64,000 nucleotides of DNA, from NCBI GenBank assembly GCA_965215855.1, contig CBDCER010000002.1:496001-560000 (forward strand), in the 5' to 3' direction. This DNA is from J027 sp965215855. GTDB lineage: Bacteria > Chloroflexota > Anaerolineae > Aggregatilineales > J027. This document shows positions 41,922 to 50,581 of the stretch, in pieces. The notes below the pieces were generated by a model. The model saw only the letters and a program-made list of their open reading frames with translations, did not search any database and was not told the DNA's origin. Every line of letters starts with the position of its first letter. Within the stretch, counting starts at the first letter, position 1. The position numbers were made by a program, and so were the translations under genes.

Positions 41922-43094
41922 ATGCCCACGATTGCACTCAGGAATATCACTAAACGGTTTGGCCCTCGCGCTGAAAGTACCCTCAAAGACCTGGTGCGGG
42001 GTAGTACGCGCTTCTTCGATTCGGAGAAAAAGCTAGATTATCTGGAATCCCATCGTGCCCGTCCTGAACCACCAGATCGTGATTATGCCCTTTACCAACT
42101 ATCGCTGGCGATTCGTAATGGCGAGACACTGAGCCTGGTGGGGCCGTCGGGATGTGGGAAGACAACGTTGCTGAAAGTCATCGCAGGGTTGGTTGATCCT
42201 GATGAAGGCGAAATCTTGTATGATAATGTCCCGTTGCAGCAAATCCCTCGTGCTGAACGGGGAATCGGCATGGTGTTTCAAACCTATGCGCTTTACCCAC
42301 ATCTAGATGCTTATACCAATATCGGCTTTTTCGATCTAATCCGTCGCCAACCGGAAAAAATTCCCGAACGCATTCGGCATATCTCCACAATAATGGGCGT
42401 GGACATCCAGCATTTGTTGAGTCGTAAGCCACCGACGCTTTCCGGCGGAGAGCAACAGCGCGTGGCAGTTGCACGATGCCTAGCACGCGATCCAAAGCTG
42501 TTTTTGTTCGACGAGCCATTGTCTAACTTGGATGCAAAACTGCGAACTCAGACTCGTGTCCAGATCAAGCGATTGTTGCGCCATTATGGAATCACGGCGG
42601 TCTATGTCACCCATGACCAGGTGGAAGCGGTTGCATTGGCGGATCGGATCGCCGTGATGCGGGCCGGGCATATCGAACAGGTGGGCACCTATCCTGAAGT
42701 TTATCGCGCTCCGGTCAATGTTTTTGTGGCCGAATTCCTGGGTAATCCATCCATGAATTTGTTTTTGGGACGAGCTTGCGAAGATTGTTGGGAAGGCAAA
42801 GGCTTTGTTGTCAGACCCATTCGGCGTGGTTTGCGTGTTGGTCAGGGCGTCTGGTTGGGAATTCGCCCTGAAGATGTCATTGTCGGAGAGGTAGGTGTCC
42901 AGGCACAAATTGAGTTGATTGAGCCGATTATCACGGATCAGATACAATTGGTCTATCTGCAAATTGCGGGAGAAAGTTGTGTGGCGCGTGTGCCAATTGA
43001 CCAGAAACTTGAGATAGGAACCTCGGTCCATGTGCAGTTCCCCGTAGACAAAATCGCATTGTTTGACCGGGAAACCGAAATCCGCATAAGTTGA
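41922..43094 (+). CDS. ABC transporter ATPase, MalK/UgpC-type with N-terminal insertion
   Basis: About 390 residues. Walker A (GPSGCGKTTLLK), Q-loop (VFQTYALYPHL), signature (LSGGEQQRVAVAR), Walker B (LFLFDEPLSNLD), H-loop (YVTHDQVEAVAL) and a C-terminal MOP/TOBE-like region are present. The ~45-residue insertion between the first strand and Walker A (from RFGPRAESTLKDLVRG to ALYQLSLAI) is unusual. No permease or binding protein lies beside it, so the substrate (sugar- or glycerol-phosphate-like) is not assigned. GGAG at 41913-41916 sits 5 nt before ATG 41922. Confidence 0.9.
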   Translation: MPTIALRNITKRFGPRAESTLKDLVRGSTRFFDSEKKLDYLESHRARPEPPDRDYALYQLSLAIRNGETLSLVGPSGCGKTTLLKVIAGLVDPDEGEILYDNVPLQQIPRAERGIGMVFQTYALYPHLDAYTNIGFFDLIRRQPEKIPERIRHISTIMGVDIQHLLSRKPPTLSGGEQQRVAVARCLARDPKLFLFDEPLSNLDAKLRTQTRVQIKRLLRHYGITAVYVTHDQVEAVALADRIAVMRAGHIEQVGTYPEVYRAPVNVFVAEFLGNPSMNLFLGRACEDCWEGKGFVVRPIRRGLRVGQGVWLGIRPEDVIVGEVGVQAQIELIEPIITDQIQLVYLQIAGESCVARVPIDQKLEIGTSVHVQFPVDKIALFDRETEIRIS

Positions 43095-43108
43095 GGAAAG
43101 GGTCATAA

Positions 43109-43930
43109 ATGTTCAGGATTGTGTTGAAATTGCTGGTTGTGTTGCTGGTGTTGCCGTCTGGCATGGGGTTGGCACAGGATGGTGAAGAATTGGAGCCGAC
43201 CTTTCCGGATGTGCGGTATGTTGAGGATGGCGATTTTAAGCAAAAAGTGGACGTGTATTTGCCACTGGATGCGCCTGCTGACGACGAGTTATTGCCGACG
43301 ATATTTCTGTTGCATGGCAGCGGCTATACCAAATGGGATATGGAGCCATTGGCCGCGTATTTTGTTGAAGAGGGCTATGCAGCGGTGGCAATTGAGTACC
43401 GGAATCCGTTTCCTGAACAGGGCCAGGACGTGTTTTGTGCGCTGGCCTGGGGGCATAGCAAAGCGGAAACGTATGGCTTTGATCCTGAACGTTTTATCGT
43501 GTTAGGCCATTCGCTAGGTGGATTTGGTGCAGCGTTACTGGGTGTTACGGATGATCCAGTGGAGTATTTGGAAGATTGTGAACATTCATTGCCGGAGGAG
43601 AATTGGCTGGCCGGGGTCATTTTGTATGCGGCGGGTGGTTTGGATCAAGAAGTCATTACCGATCAGATTGATGGCGGTGAGCCACCGTTTCTGTTGATTC
43701 ATGGGGAGAATGATCGATTGGTGTCGCCGGAACAATCTGAGATGTTTGCTGAGGCGTTGATGGCGGTGGATGTTGATGTGACGTTAGTTTTATTGCCTGA
43801 AGTCGGTCATTTTTTCACAAACCCTGCCAGTGAGCCGGGCCAGATGGCGATTGAAGCTGTGCAATTATTTTTGGATACTTTATGGGAGAACAGGGTGGGT
43901 GACACAGATATGGATGACAATGAAACTTAA
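43109..43930 (+). CDS. secreted alpha/beta hydrolase
   Basis: The 273-residue protein has a signal peptide (FRIVLKLLVVLLVLPSGMGLAQ). The hydrolase fold shows the oxyanion HGSG (LLHGSGYTKWD), the nucleophile elbow GHSLGGFGAA, an acid in HGENDRL and the catalytic His in EVGHFF. It should act outside the membrane on an ester or peptide; the substrate is unknown. It starts 14 bp after the ABC gene and is probably in the same transcript. The promoter at 43957 starts the next operon just after its stop. Confidence 0.87.
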   Translation: MFRIVLKLLVVLLVLPSGMGLAQDGEELEPTFPDVRYVEDGDFKQKVDVYLPLDAPADDELLPTIFLLHGSGYTKWDMEPLAAYFVEEGYAAVAIEYRNPFPEQGQDVFCALAWGHSKAETYGFDPERFIVLGHSLGGFGAALLGVTDDPVEYLEDCEHSLPEENWLAGVILYAAGGLDQEVITDQIDGGEPPFLLIHGENDRLVSPEQSEMFAEALMAVDVDVTLVLLPEVGHFFTNPASEPGQMAIEAVQLFLDTLWENRVGDTDMDDNET

Positions 43931-43956
43931 ATATGGCGACGAATATCGCAGATTCT

Positions 43957-43985
43957 TTGTTCAGAAAAGGCAAAGACATTATAAT
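43957..43985 (+). promoter_or_regulatory. promoter of the first cytochrome triplet
   Basis: TTGTTC (43957-43962) and a perfect TATAAT (43980-43985) are 17 bp apart, ~100 bp before the cytochrome start. No GTGA-N6-TCAC site was found here, in contrast to 53800. Confidence 0.6.
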
Positions 43986-44083
43986 TTCGAGGTATTGGTT
44001 GTTGCTCTATAACAGTTGAGCGTAAACCTGGGAGTGTTTTTTATGGGGCATAGATTATCAAGATGCAAGAAAGCGTGGTTGCC

Positions 44084-45910
44084 ATGCGATTATTAGCACG
44101 ATTATTGAGTTTGAGTATTTTGTTAGCTGGTCTTTGGCTGGTGAGCAGTTTTATTTATGCTCAGGATGGCGAGGACGAAGCTGAATATGCGGGGGCACGC
44201 AGATGCAGCTCGTGTCACCGCGAATTGGCACGTGCCCATGCCGAAACACGTCATTCACTGGCTTTACATGTTGCTGAGGAAGACAGTGTTACACTACTGG
44301 CTGATTTCGGCCAGGATAGTGAATTCCGTCTGGTTCTGTTTCCTGATGAAATGGAACCCCGTCCCGTCCAACGTGAAGACATCGCTTTTGTCATGGGGTC
44401 AGGTCGCCATGTTCAGCGGTTTGTATATGAACTGGACCGCGATGAATATGCGGTGTTACCAATACAGTGGAATACAATTGAACAGACCTGGGAACCATTT
44501 ATATTGGCTGAGAACTGGCCCGACCCCGCCTACGACTTCACCCAGAATTGCGCGGGTTGCCACACGACTGGCCTCAATGTATCGCTTGGTCGCTGGGAAG
44601 ATGATGGCGTTCAATGCGAAGCCTGTCATGGCCCAGCAAGCCTTCATCGCGAGGCGGCTAGAGAGGCAGGCACCAGCCCCAGTGACCGTGAACTAGATGA
44701 AATCCGTGCAGTTATTGTTCGCAGCCCTGATGCTCAGATATGTGGGCAATGTCATAATCAGGGCCACGAACAAAAGAACGCCCACCCCTATCCAGTGGAT
44801 TATTTGCCGGGATTGAATTTGCTGGATGAAGATGTGTTCGTTTTGGCGGCTACTGATGATCCTTTCTACTGGTGGTCAACTGGACACGCAGCTCGCACCA
44901 ATATGCAATTCAACGAGTGGCTAGAATCGGCTCATGCCAGTTCCTTAGAGACACTCCAACGCGCTGAAGATGCAGCGGATGCTTGCCTGCAATGCCATAG
45001 TACAGACTATCGGTTGGTGGCGGCTCGTATTGCAGCGTCGGAAAGTGGTGAGAGTGATGAATTGCCGCCCGATCCGGTTACGCTGGAGACAGCAGAATTT
45101 GGTGTAACTTGTGTGACTTGCCACAATCCGCATAGCCCGCCAGAAGCAGAGGTATTATTCGTTGATGAACCGTATGCAGTTTGTGTGGATTGCCATAGCA
45201 ATACGGAGCGCGGCGAAACGGGAATCCACCATCCGGTGCAGGAGATGTTTGAAGGAACGTTGTTGGTGGCTGGTATTGAGATTGAGGGCGTGCCGGGCGT
45301 ACATGTTGCTGAGGAAGATGGCCCTGATTGCCTGACATGTCACATGATGGCGGTTCCGGTCAATGAGAACACACGACCTACGCACCGCTTCTTACCAATA
45401 CTCCCCGGTGAAGTCGGCGAAGAGGAACCATTGGCAGATACGTGTTCGGGTTGTCACAACGATTTGACAGTCACTGATCTGCAATTTTTGGTAGAGGATA
45501 CACAAGAAAGTGTACGGTCGCGGTTGTCGGTGAATTGGGCACGATTCGCCAGTTTGAATGAGCCTGAACCCGATACCGATGCCCATCAGAAATATGAACA
45601 AATTGTGGCATTGCTGACATTTGTGCAAAACGATGGCAGCCTGGGTATCCATAACTATGCGTATGCAGATGTGTTGCTGACGAGTGCTGAACAGTTGATG
45701 GGTGAACTGAATGTGGCAGGAGCTAATCTGGAGCCGCCCGAAGCGCCAGCCCCAACCGCAACACCAGCGCACGGGACCGAGAGTTTCTATCGCATTGTGG
45801 AATCGGAAACACCCAGCGGCGCACGCCCGATAACGGTGATTGTGATCGGCACGACCATCTTAGGATTGCTGGCTGGAGCCGCATTGCTCATCCGGCGAGG
45901 GGGCCAATAA
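44084..45910 (+). CDS. nonahaem membrane-anchored cytochrome c (triplet 1, subunit 1)
   Basis: About 608 residues with nine CxxCH motifs (CSSCH, CAGCH, CEACH, CGQCH, CLQCH, CVTCH, CVDCH, CLTCH, CSGCH). The signal segment (RLLARLLSLSILLAGLWLVSS) starts at ATG 44084; an upstream ATG at 44063 is also in frame. A C-terminal helix (VIVIGTTILGLLAGAALLI) anchors the protein outside. It matches haems 1-9 of the 17-haem protein and the proteins at 53891 and 51238. The region 44191-44706 is almost identical at DNA level to 13627-14142. Probably accepts electrons from, or donates to, the next subunits. Confidence 0.92.
   Translation: MRLLARLLSLSILLAGLWLVSSFIYAQDGEDEAEYAGARRCSSCHRELARAHAETRHSLALHVAEEDSVTLLADFGQDSEFRLVLFPDEMEPRPVQREDIAFVMGSGRHVQRFVYELDRDEYAVLPIQWNTIEQTWEPFILAENWPDPAYDFTQNCAGCHTTGLNVSLGRWEDDGVQCEACHGPASLHREAAREAGTSPSDRELDEIRAVIVRSPDAQICGQCHNQGHEQKNAHPYPVDYLPGLNLLDEDVFVLAATDDPFYWWSTGHAARTNMQFNEWLESAHASSLETLQRAEDAADACLQCHSTDYRLVAARIAASESGESDELPPDPVTLETAEFGVTCVTCHNPHSPPEAEVLFVDEPYAVCVDCHSNTERGETGIHHPVQEMFEGTLLVAGIEIEGVPGVHVAEEDGPDCLTCHMMAVPVNENTRPTHRFLPILPGEVGEEEPLADTCSGCHNDLTVTDLQFLVEDTQESVRSRLSVNWARFASLNEPEPDTDAHQKYEQIVALLTFVQNDGSLGIHNYAYADVLLTSAEQLMGELNVAGANLEPPEAPAPTATPAHGTESFYRIVESETPSGARPITVIVIGTTILGLLAGAALLIRRGGQ
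44191..44706 (+). repeat. 516-bp tract duplicated at 13627-14142
   Basis: Gap-free alignment to the 17-haem gene with five mismatches; the flanks are only moderately similar. It covers the first three haem motifs. Confidence 0.95.
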
Positions 45911-47094
45911 TGATGAAACGAATCAAACAAATTCTGGCACTCGCGTTAATCGTTTTGGGGACATTGGTACTTGGCTGGCAACTGACTGGCACTAGTCTGG
46001 CCGCGCCGAACGTGCCACAGGATATGATTCAGCCCGCGCAGGATGGAGGAGACGACCAACCTGATGAAGAACCCGCTGGGCCATCCGACAACTATTGTCT
46101 GTTGTGCCATACACGGCCCGATCAGGTCTGGGTGCTACCAGATGGCGCGGAGCTGTCACTGACAATTGACCCAGATGTGCTGAAGGCGTCCGTACATGGC
46201 GAGAACAATCCAGAGGGGCAGCTGACCTGCTCCAGTTGCCACCTGGACTATCGCTATCCTCATGCAGAGCAGATCAGCCAAACTATCCGCGAATTTCGGG
46301 CACAACGCTATGCGGCTTGCCGCACCTGCCATGAGGATCAATACACGCACTTGCAGGATAGCGTGCATGGCACGACGCTCCGTCAAGGGCGTCTGGATGC
46401 AGCAACATGTGTGGATTGTCATGGTGGGCATGATATTCAGCCGCCGGATGATCCACCGCAACGCATTTCGCTGACCTGTGGGCGCTGTCATGGCGTGATC
46501 TTCGAGCAATACCAGAACAGTGTGCATGGTGCAGCTTTGTTGGACGAGAGCAATCCTGATGTGCCGACCTGCATCAACTGTCATGGCGTGCATGATATTG
46601 CCAACCCTACCACTGACTTGTTCAGAGTACGCTCCCCTGAGTTATGCCTGGGATGTCATGCGGATGGCGACCTGATGGCACAATATGACATCAGCACGCA
46701 TATCTCCGAGAGCTATTTAACTGATTTCCATGGAGCGACTGCCGCGCTATTTGAGCAAGAGGATGAAGATGTTGTGAGCAACAAGGCGGTTTGCTATGAT
46801 TGCCACGGTGTGCATAACATTCAGGCTGTAGAAGGTGAAGGCACAGCGGCTATTCGTGAGAATCTTTTAGAAACGTGCCGGGAATGTCATCCGGATGCCA
46901 GTGCTAATTTTTCAGATGCATGGATTGGTCACTATGAACCAACATTTAGTTCAAACCCGTTGCTCTTCCTGGTACGGAATTTCTATAAAATCGCCATTCC
47001 AGGTGTGGTAGGAGTATTTGCAATTTTGATTGGTGTAGATGCAATAGGTGGAATACGTAGTCGTTCGGGCAGAGGTCGGGAGCAAAAATCATGA
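45910..47094 (+). CDS. nonahaem cytochrome c with SVHG repeats (triplet 1, subunit 2)
   Basis: The protein has 394 residues, a signal peptide (QILALALIVLGTLVLGW), nine CxxCH motifs (CLLCH, CSSCH, CRTCH, CVDCH, CGRCH, CINCH, CLGCH, CYDCH, CRECH) and a C-terminal helix (IAIPGVVGVFAILIGV). The word SVHG recurs (ASVHGEN, DSVHGTT, NSVHGAA), pairing with the haem repeats and giving extra His ligands. It belongs to a class different from subunit 1. It overlaps the previous stop by 1 bp and the next start by 4 bp. It likely bridges the b-type subunit and subunit 1. Confidence 0.92.
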   Translation: MMKRIKQILALALIVLGTLVLGWQLTGTSLAAPNVPQDMIQPAQDGGDDQPDEEPAGPSDNYCLLCHTRPDQVWVLPDGAELSLTIDPDVLKASVHGENNPEGQLTCSSCHLDYRYPHAEQISQTIREFRAQRYAACRTCHEDQYTHLQDSVHGTTLRQGRLDAATCVDCHGGHDIQPPDDPPQRISLTCGRCHGVIFEQYQNSVHGAALLDESNPDVPTCINCHGVHDIANPTTDLFRVRSPELCLGCHADGDLMAQYDISTHISESYLTDFHGATAALFEQEDEDVVSNKAVCYDCHGVHNIQAVEGEGTAAIRENLLETCRECHPDASANFSDAWIGHYEPTFSSNPLLFLVRNFYKIAIPGVVGVFAILIGVDAIGGIRSRSGRGREQKS

Positions 47095-48173
47095 CCCAAG
47101 AAAACCAACAAATTGGCTATAGACGCCTGATGCGCTTGCGCCGTTTTGCGCTGTTTATTTTGGTGATTGCTATGATTGGCCTAGCTGTGACGGGACTGCC
47201 GCAAAAATATGCCGACCGGTCATTGGCACATACGATGATTAGCTGGCTTGGACATGTGGAAAGTGTCCGCATCTTACACCGGTTCTTTGCCATCTTGTTG
47301 ATGCTGGATGTCATCTATTTTACGCTGGTGGCTGCTTACCAGTGGTATGTGCGCGAGCAAAAACCTGTGATTGGCCCGACTTGGAATGACTGGGGAAGCG
47401 CCTGGAATCGGATTCGTTATATTGTAGGTATGGCGAAGAAATCTCCGCGTGCGCCATTATACAATTTTACGGGAAAGCTCCGGCGTCTGGTGATGTTTTT
47501 GGGCCTGATATTGATGATTGTGACGGGTTTTGCCCTGTGGAATCCTGTTGCAACCACAAAACTATTGCCGGGCGAAGTCGTTCCAGCGTCACGGTCTGCT
47601 CATAGTGAACAGGCGTTGTTGCTGGTCATTTTGCTAATTATTTGGTATGGATATGCGATTGTTCGCAGCCCCATTACCCTGTTAGAGCGAAAATCGCAGA
47701 CGCCTATTTCCCCCACTGTTGAGCCGGAAACAATGGCCCAACGGGCGCGACGATTCTGGCCGATAGCCGGATTGGTCGTGATCGTGTTACTCGGCGGACT
47801 ATATTGGTTCGTTGCCTTTGAGGATAGTGCAGTGCAAACAGTCTCTCGTCGTCATGTGTTGGCTTTTTCGCCTGAAGTTCAATTGGAGGAGGGTGATCCG
47901 GCAGTGGGCGAAGCATTATGGACTACCCTACGATGTTCGCATTGTCATGGCAATGATGGCGCGGGGACCGCGGTTGGGCCAGCACTGCACGTTGATGATT
48001 TAACGTTTGAAGCTTTTTATGAACAGGTACGCAGTGGTTTTGAGGGCATGCACGCTTTTAGCACAGAAGAATTGCCAGATCGGTATGTGTTACATCTGTG
48101 GGCGTGGTTGAGCGAGACTTTTGACCAGGCGGCGGTATCTGCCAGTCCTAGTACAAGATATTTTGGTGGTTGA
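47091..48173 (+). CDS. cytochrome b (FdhI-like) fused to c-haem domain (triplet 1, subunit 3)
   Basis: The 360-residue protein has four helices of a formate-dehydrogenase-gamma/cytochrome b561-type domain (VTGLPQKYADRSL, HRFFAILLML, GFALWNPVAT, SAHSEQALLL), a fifth helix (~245-263) and an external mini-cytochrome with CSHCH near residue 281 and FEGMHAFS. Two of the four His positions present in the paralogue at 56912 are changed: Leu in helix 1 and Tyr in the last helix of the b domain. The b haems may therefore be lost or altered. It should exchange electrons between quinone and the two nonahaem partners. Confidence 0.88.
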   Translation: MTQENQQIGYRRLMRLRRFALFILVIAMIGLAVTGLPQKYADRSLAHTMISWLGHVESVRILHRFFAILLMLDVIYFTLVAAYQWYVREQKPVIGPTWNDWGSAWNRIRYIVGMAKKSPRAPLYNFTGKLRRLVMFLGLILMIVTGFALWNPVATTKLLPGEVVPASRSAHSEQALLLVILLIIWYGYAIVRSPITLLERKSQTPISPTVEPETMAQRARRFWPIAGLVVIVLLGGLYWFVAFEDSAVQTVSRRHVLAFSPEVQLEEGDPAVGEALWTTLRCSHCHGNDGAGTAVGPALHVDDLTFEAFYEQVRSGFEGMHAFSTEELPDRYVLHLWAWLSETFDQAAVSASPSTRYFGG

Positions 48174-48203
48174 ATATCGTTTGTCTATACCTGATTGAAA
48201 ACG

Positions 48204-48240
48204 ATTCGGGAGCAGCGGGAAGTCACCACTGCTCCCGAAT
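48204..48240. terminator. bidirectional terminator between convergent cytochrome genes
   Basis: A perfect 12-bp stem (48204-48215 / 48229-48240) with a 13-nt loop. The minus-strand side is followed by CGTTTTC. Confidence 0.8.
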
Positions 48241-48245
48241 GATTC

Positions 48246-49919
48246 TTATTCAGCAGGAACGTTGTTAGTGATCCATTCGCGTAGCAACGCCATCTGGTGA
48301 TCGGTGAATTGGGCAAAGTGACCGTCTTCCATGACCTGAACAATCAGGCTTTCGTCGGGCGAGCCAGGAATGATGATCGGGCCACTTTCACCTCCAGCCA
48401 ACAGACTGCCATAATCCGTCACGCGTAGCCCTTTAGAGGGCACTGGTCCATGGCACCCGCTGCATTGCTGGACGAAAAGCGGTTCCAGTATTTGATAGGT
48501 TGGTTCTCCTTCAAAATCTTCCAGCAAGGGTTCCGGTTCCACCTGATATATCCCCAGAACGGTTGCCAGGCCAGGGGCATTAAAGCCTGCATATTCCCAT
48601 TCGCCACCATGACAGGCGCTATTCGAGCAGAAACTACTGTTGTCGGTTCCACCGGGGTTGCCAGTGTCATGACAATTGGCACAGGTGACATCGAATTCGT
48701 TATGATGGCGCGTGATCCAGGTCGAATCGAGGTGCGAAGGCGGCTCGTTGCCAGTCGATATGGGAACGGTGGGTTCGATATCACCAGGATAAACGACCTG
48801 TGGAATTGAATGGCACAAGTTACATTCCAGCCGAACGACCTCGCCCGCCTCGCTAAAATGTTGTCCGTCATGACAACGGAAACAGCCGGGTGCAGTGAGA
48901 TGCCCGATGTTGTCGGGGTGCGTTTCCCAGGTGAGGAGTTGCTCAGGGTAATAGAGGTCGTCGTAAAGATCGCTCAGAGTATCAATCGCTTCCTGTACCA
49001 GCGGTGCGCCTTCCGCATAGAAATCGGCGTAGTTGGCGCTGTAATAGCCATCGAGGGTGGCGAAGGCGGCGTCGGCTTCTTCAAAGGATTCGTAGGCAAC
49101 CGAGAGCAATTCAACCGCTCTTACTCGAATAAACGGAATCTCAGAGGAGATGTCGCCCGCATTCAACGCCCCATCTATTGCACGTTCAGGAGAGCTGATC
49201 TGATGGGCGATGCGATTATGGCAAGTGATACAGTCCATCTCATGAATTTCATATTGATCCAGATTGTCCGTATCAATAGGCGAGTTGATGGCATTGTAGG
49301 TAATGGTTTCTCCTTCGGGAGCTCGGACCTGTACCCAGGGGATTTCTTGTTGTAAGTCGTCGGTGGCAATATATTTAATTTCATTTTCGATATGCCAGTG
49401 AATCCCAAACCCCAATCCTTCGCGTGATGATCCACCGCCCGTATGCATCAACAGGTAAACGGAAAAAGGATCATTCTCACGGTTATTTTCATAACGTTGC
49501 AGAACGCGCAGGCTATCGCTTGAAAACTTCTCTGGCGTATGGCAACGCTCGCAGGTTTCTCGTGCGGGACTCATTTCGGAGGAGCGAATGGGATACTCGA
49601 AATCCTGTAATACGGTGGCAATGACCAGCCGCGAGTGTCCTGATTTCCGAATAAGTTGGCGGATGATGAGATCGCGACCGATGTGGCAATCGACGCAGGT
49701 CACACGTGAGTGTGGCGATGCCAGATAGGATGAATAGTTGGGCGGCATGGTATGACAAGTTGTGCCACAAAACTCTGGCGAGTTTGAATATTCCCAAGCC
49801 GGGGGAATCGCAATCAAAATGAATAATGCACCAATGCTCATTAAGCCAATGGATGCCATCCGTCTTTTGATGGAACTTTGTGGAGGGGGAAAAACTAATC
49901 TAAAAAGCCGTTTTAGCAT
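48246..49919 (-). CDS. NapC/NirT-led multihaem cytochrome with planctomycete-type C-terminal cytochrome domain
   Basis: The protein has 557 residues. An N-terminal anchor helix (ASIGLMSIGALFILIAIPPAW) precedes a NapC/NirT-like start (SPEFCGTTCHTMPP, CVDCHIG). I count seven CxxCH motifs plus two expanded ones, CGTTCH (C-x3-CH) and CSNSACH (C-x4-CH). The C-terminal ~110 residues hold CSGCHG, GGESGPIIIPGSPDESLI and end like PSCyt1 domains. NapC/NirT proteins take electrons from quinol, so this may be another entry point to the haem network. It is convergent with triplet 1. Start ATG 49919. Confidence 0.87.
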   Translation of the reverse strand: MLKRLFRLVFPPPQSSIKRRMASIGLMSIGALFILIAIPPAWEYSNSPEFCGTTCHTMPPNYSSYLASPHSRVTCVDCHIGRDLIIRQLIRKSGHSRLVIATVLQDFEYPIRSSEMSPARETCERCHTPEKFSSDSLRVLQRYENNRENDPFSVYLLMHTGGGSSREGLGFGIHWHIENEIKYIATDDLQQEIPWVQVRAPEGETITYNAINSPIDTDNLDQYEIHEMDCITCHNRIAHQISSPERAIDGALNAGDISSEIPFIRVRAVELLSVAYESFEEADAAFATLDGYYSANYADFYAEGAPLVQEAIDTLSDLYDDLYYPEQLLTWETHPDNIGHLTAPGCFRCHDGQHFSEAGEVVRLECNLCHSIPQVVYPGDIEPTVPISTGNEPPSHLDSTWITRHHNEFDVTCANCHDTGNPGGTDNSSFCSNSACHGGEWEYAGFNAPGLATVLGIYQVEPEPLLEDFEGEPTYQILEPLFVQQCSGCHGPVPSKGLRVTDYGSLLAGGESGPIIIPGSPDESLIVQVMEDGHFAQFTDHQMALLREWITNNVPAE

Positions 49920-49972
49920 GGTGACACCTTCAAGAAATCTACCACTAAATCAAACTTACTGAGTTCAATCAG

Positions 49973-50002
49973 ATATTATCCAATGATCTGTGTTATTGCC
50001 AA
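49973..50002 (-). promoter_or_regulatory. possible promoter of the NapC-like cytochrome gene
   Basis: On the minus strand TTGGCA (49997-50002) and TAATAT (49973-49978) with 18 bp spacing, about 55 bp before the ATG. It lies next to the end of the tnpB remnant. Confidence 0.4.
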
Positions 50003-50053
50003 TCTTCAATCCTATCAACTACCCTGTAGCAAGCTAGGGAGTTTGTCCCTGGC

Positions 50054-50488
50054 CTAAGCCGAGATGTGTGGGTCGTTGATTGAACCCCTGCTTGCAATAT
50101 TACAAGCAGCGTTGTAATCAGCGTGAGCAGCGTAGCCACACCGAACACACAAAAACTTGTCTTGAGTACGACGATTGGATTTATCGACACAACCACAGCC
50201 AAACAGGCCTGACTAGTATAGGCCGGATCAACGTATATCACGCTAACGCCAGCGCGTTGTGCTTTGTACTCGATTTTCTGGTGGAGATCATAGAACGCCC
50301 AACTGTGCAACTGGACTGATGCAGCGTATCACCATCTGCGCTGGCAACTCAAATTGCGTGCGGATGTCGGCGTAAACCAACTTATGGACACCACCACGAC
50401 CAAACACTCCACATTCCCACGCCATCTCAACGACTCGCATGGTTTTACGTCCAGAGAGCATTGTCTGGACAACCAACAACCTATTCAT
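50054..50488 (-). pseudogene. tnpB: internally deleted, frameshifted tnpB (IS200/IS605 OrfB)
   Basis: The first ~60 codons (50488 to ~50310) match the TnpB N-terminus (GVHKLVYADIRTQFELPAQMVIR). They join directly, out of frame, to the C-terminal part (HSWAFYDLHQKIEYKAQRAGVSVIYVDPAYTSQ), so the central RuvC region (~200 codons) is deleted. A further frameshift near 50210 precedes the zinc finger and RuvC-III end (CVRCGYAAHADYNAACNI), stopping at 50054. It cannot encode a nuclease. The right-end hairpins (GGGA...TCCC and CTA...TAG, 50015-50056) that would form the guide RNA are still visible. Confidence 0.85.
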
Positions 50489-50552
50489 CAGTTAAAGGGC
50501 AAGGATAGTGTAGCATATGAAAGATGCGTATTCAATTTCAAGTGCGCCTAAC

Positions 50553-50581
50553 GGCGGGCTAAAGCCAGCGAGAAACCCGCC
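50553..50581. repeat. hairpin at presumed left end of the tnpB element
   Basis: GGCGGG (50553-50558) and CCCGCC (50576-50581) pair around an AAAGCCAGCG-type loop, ~65 bp upstream of the tnpB remnant start. IS200/IS605 elements carry such subterminal hairpins. Confidence 0.45.
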
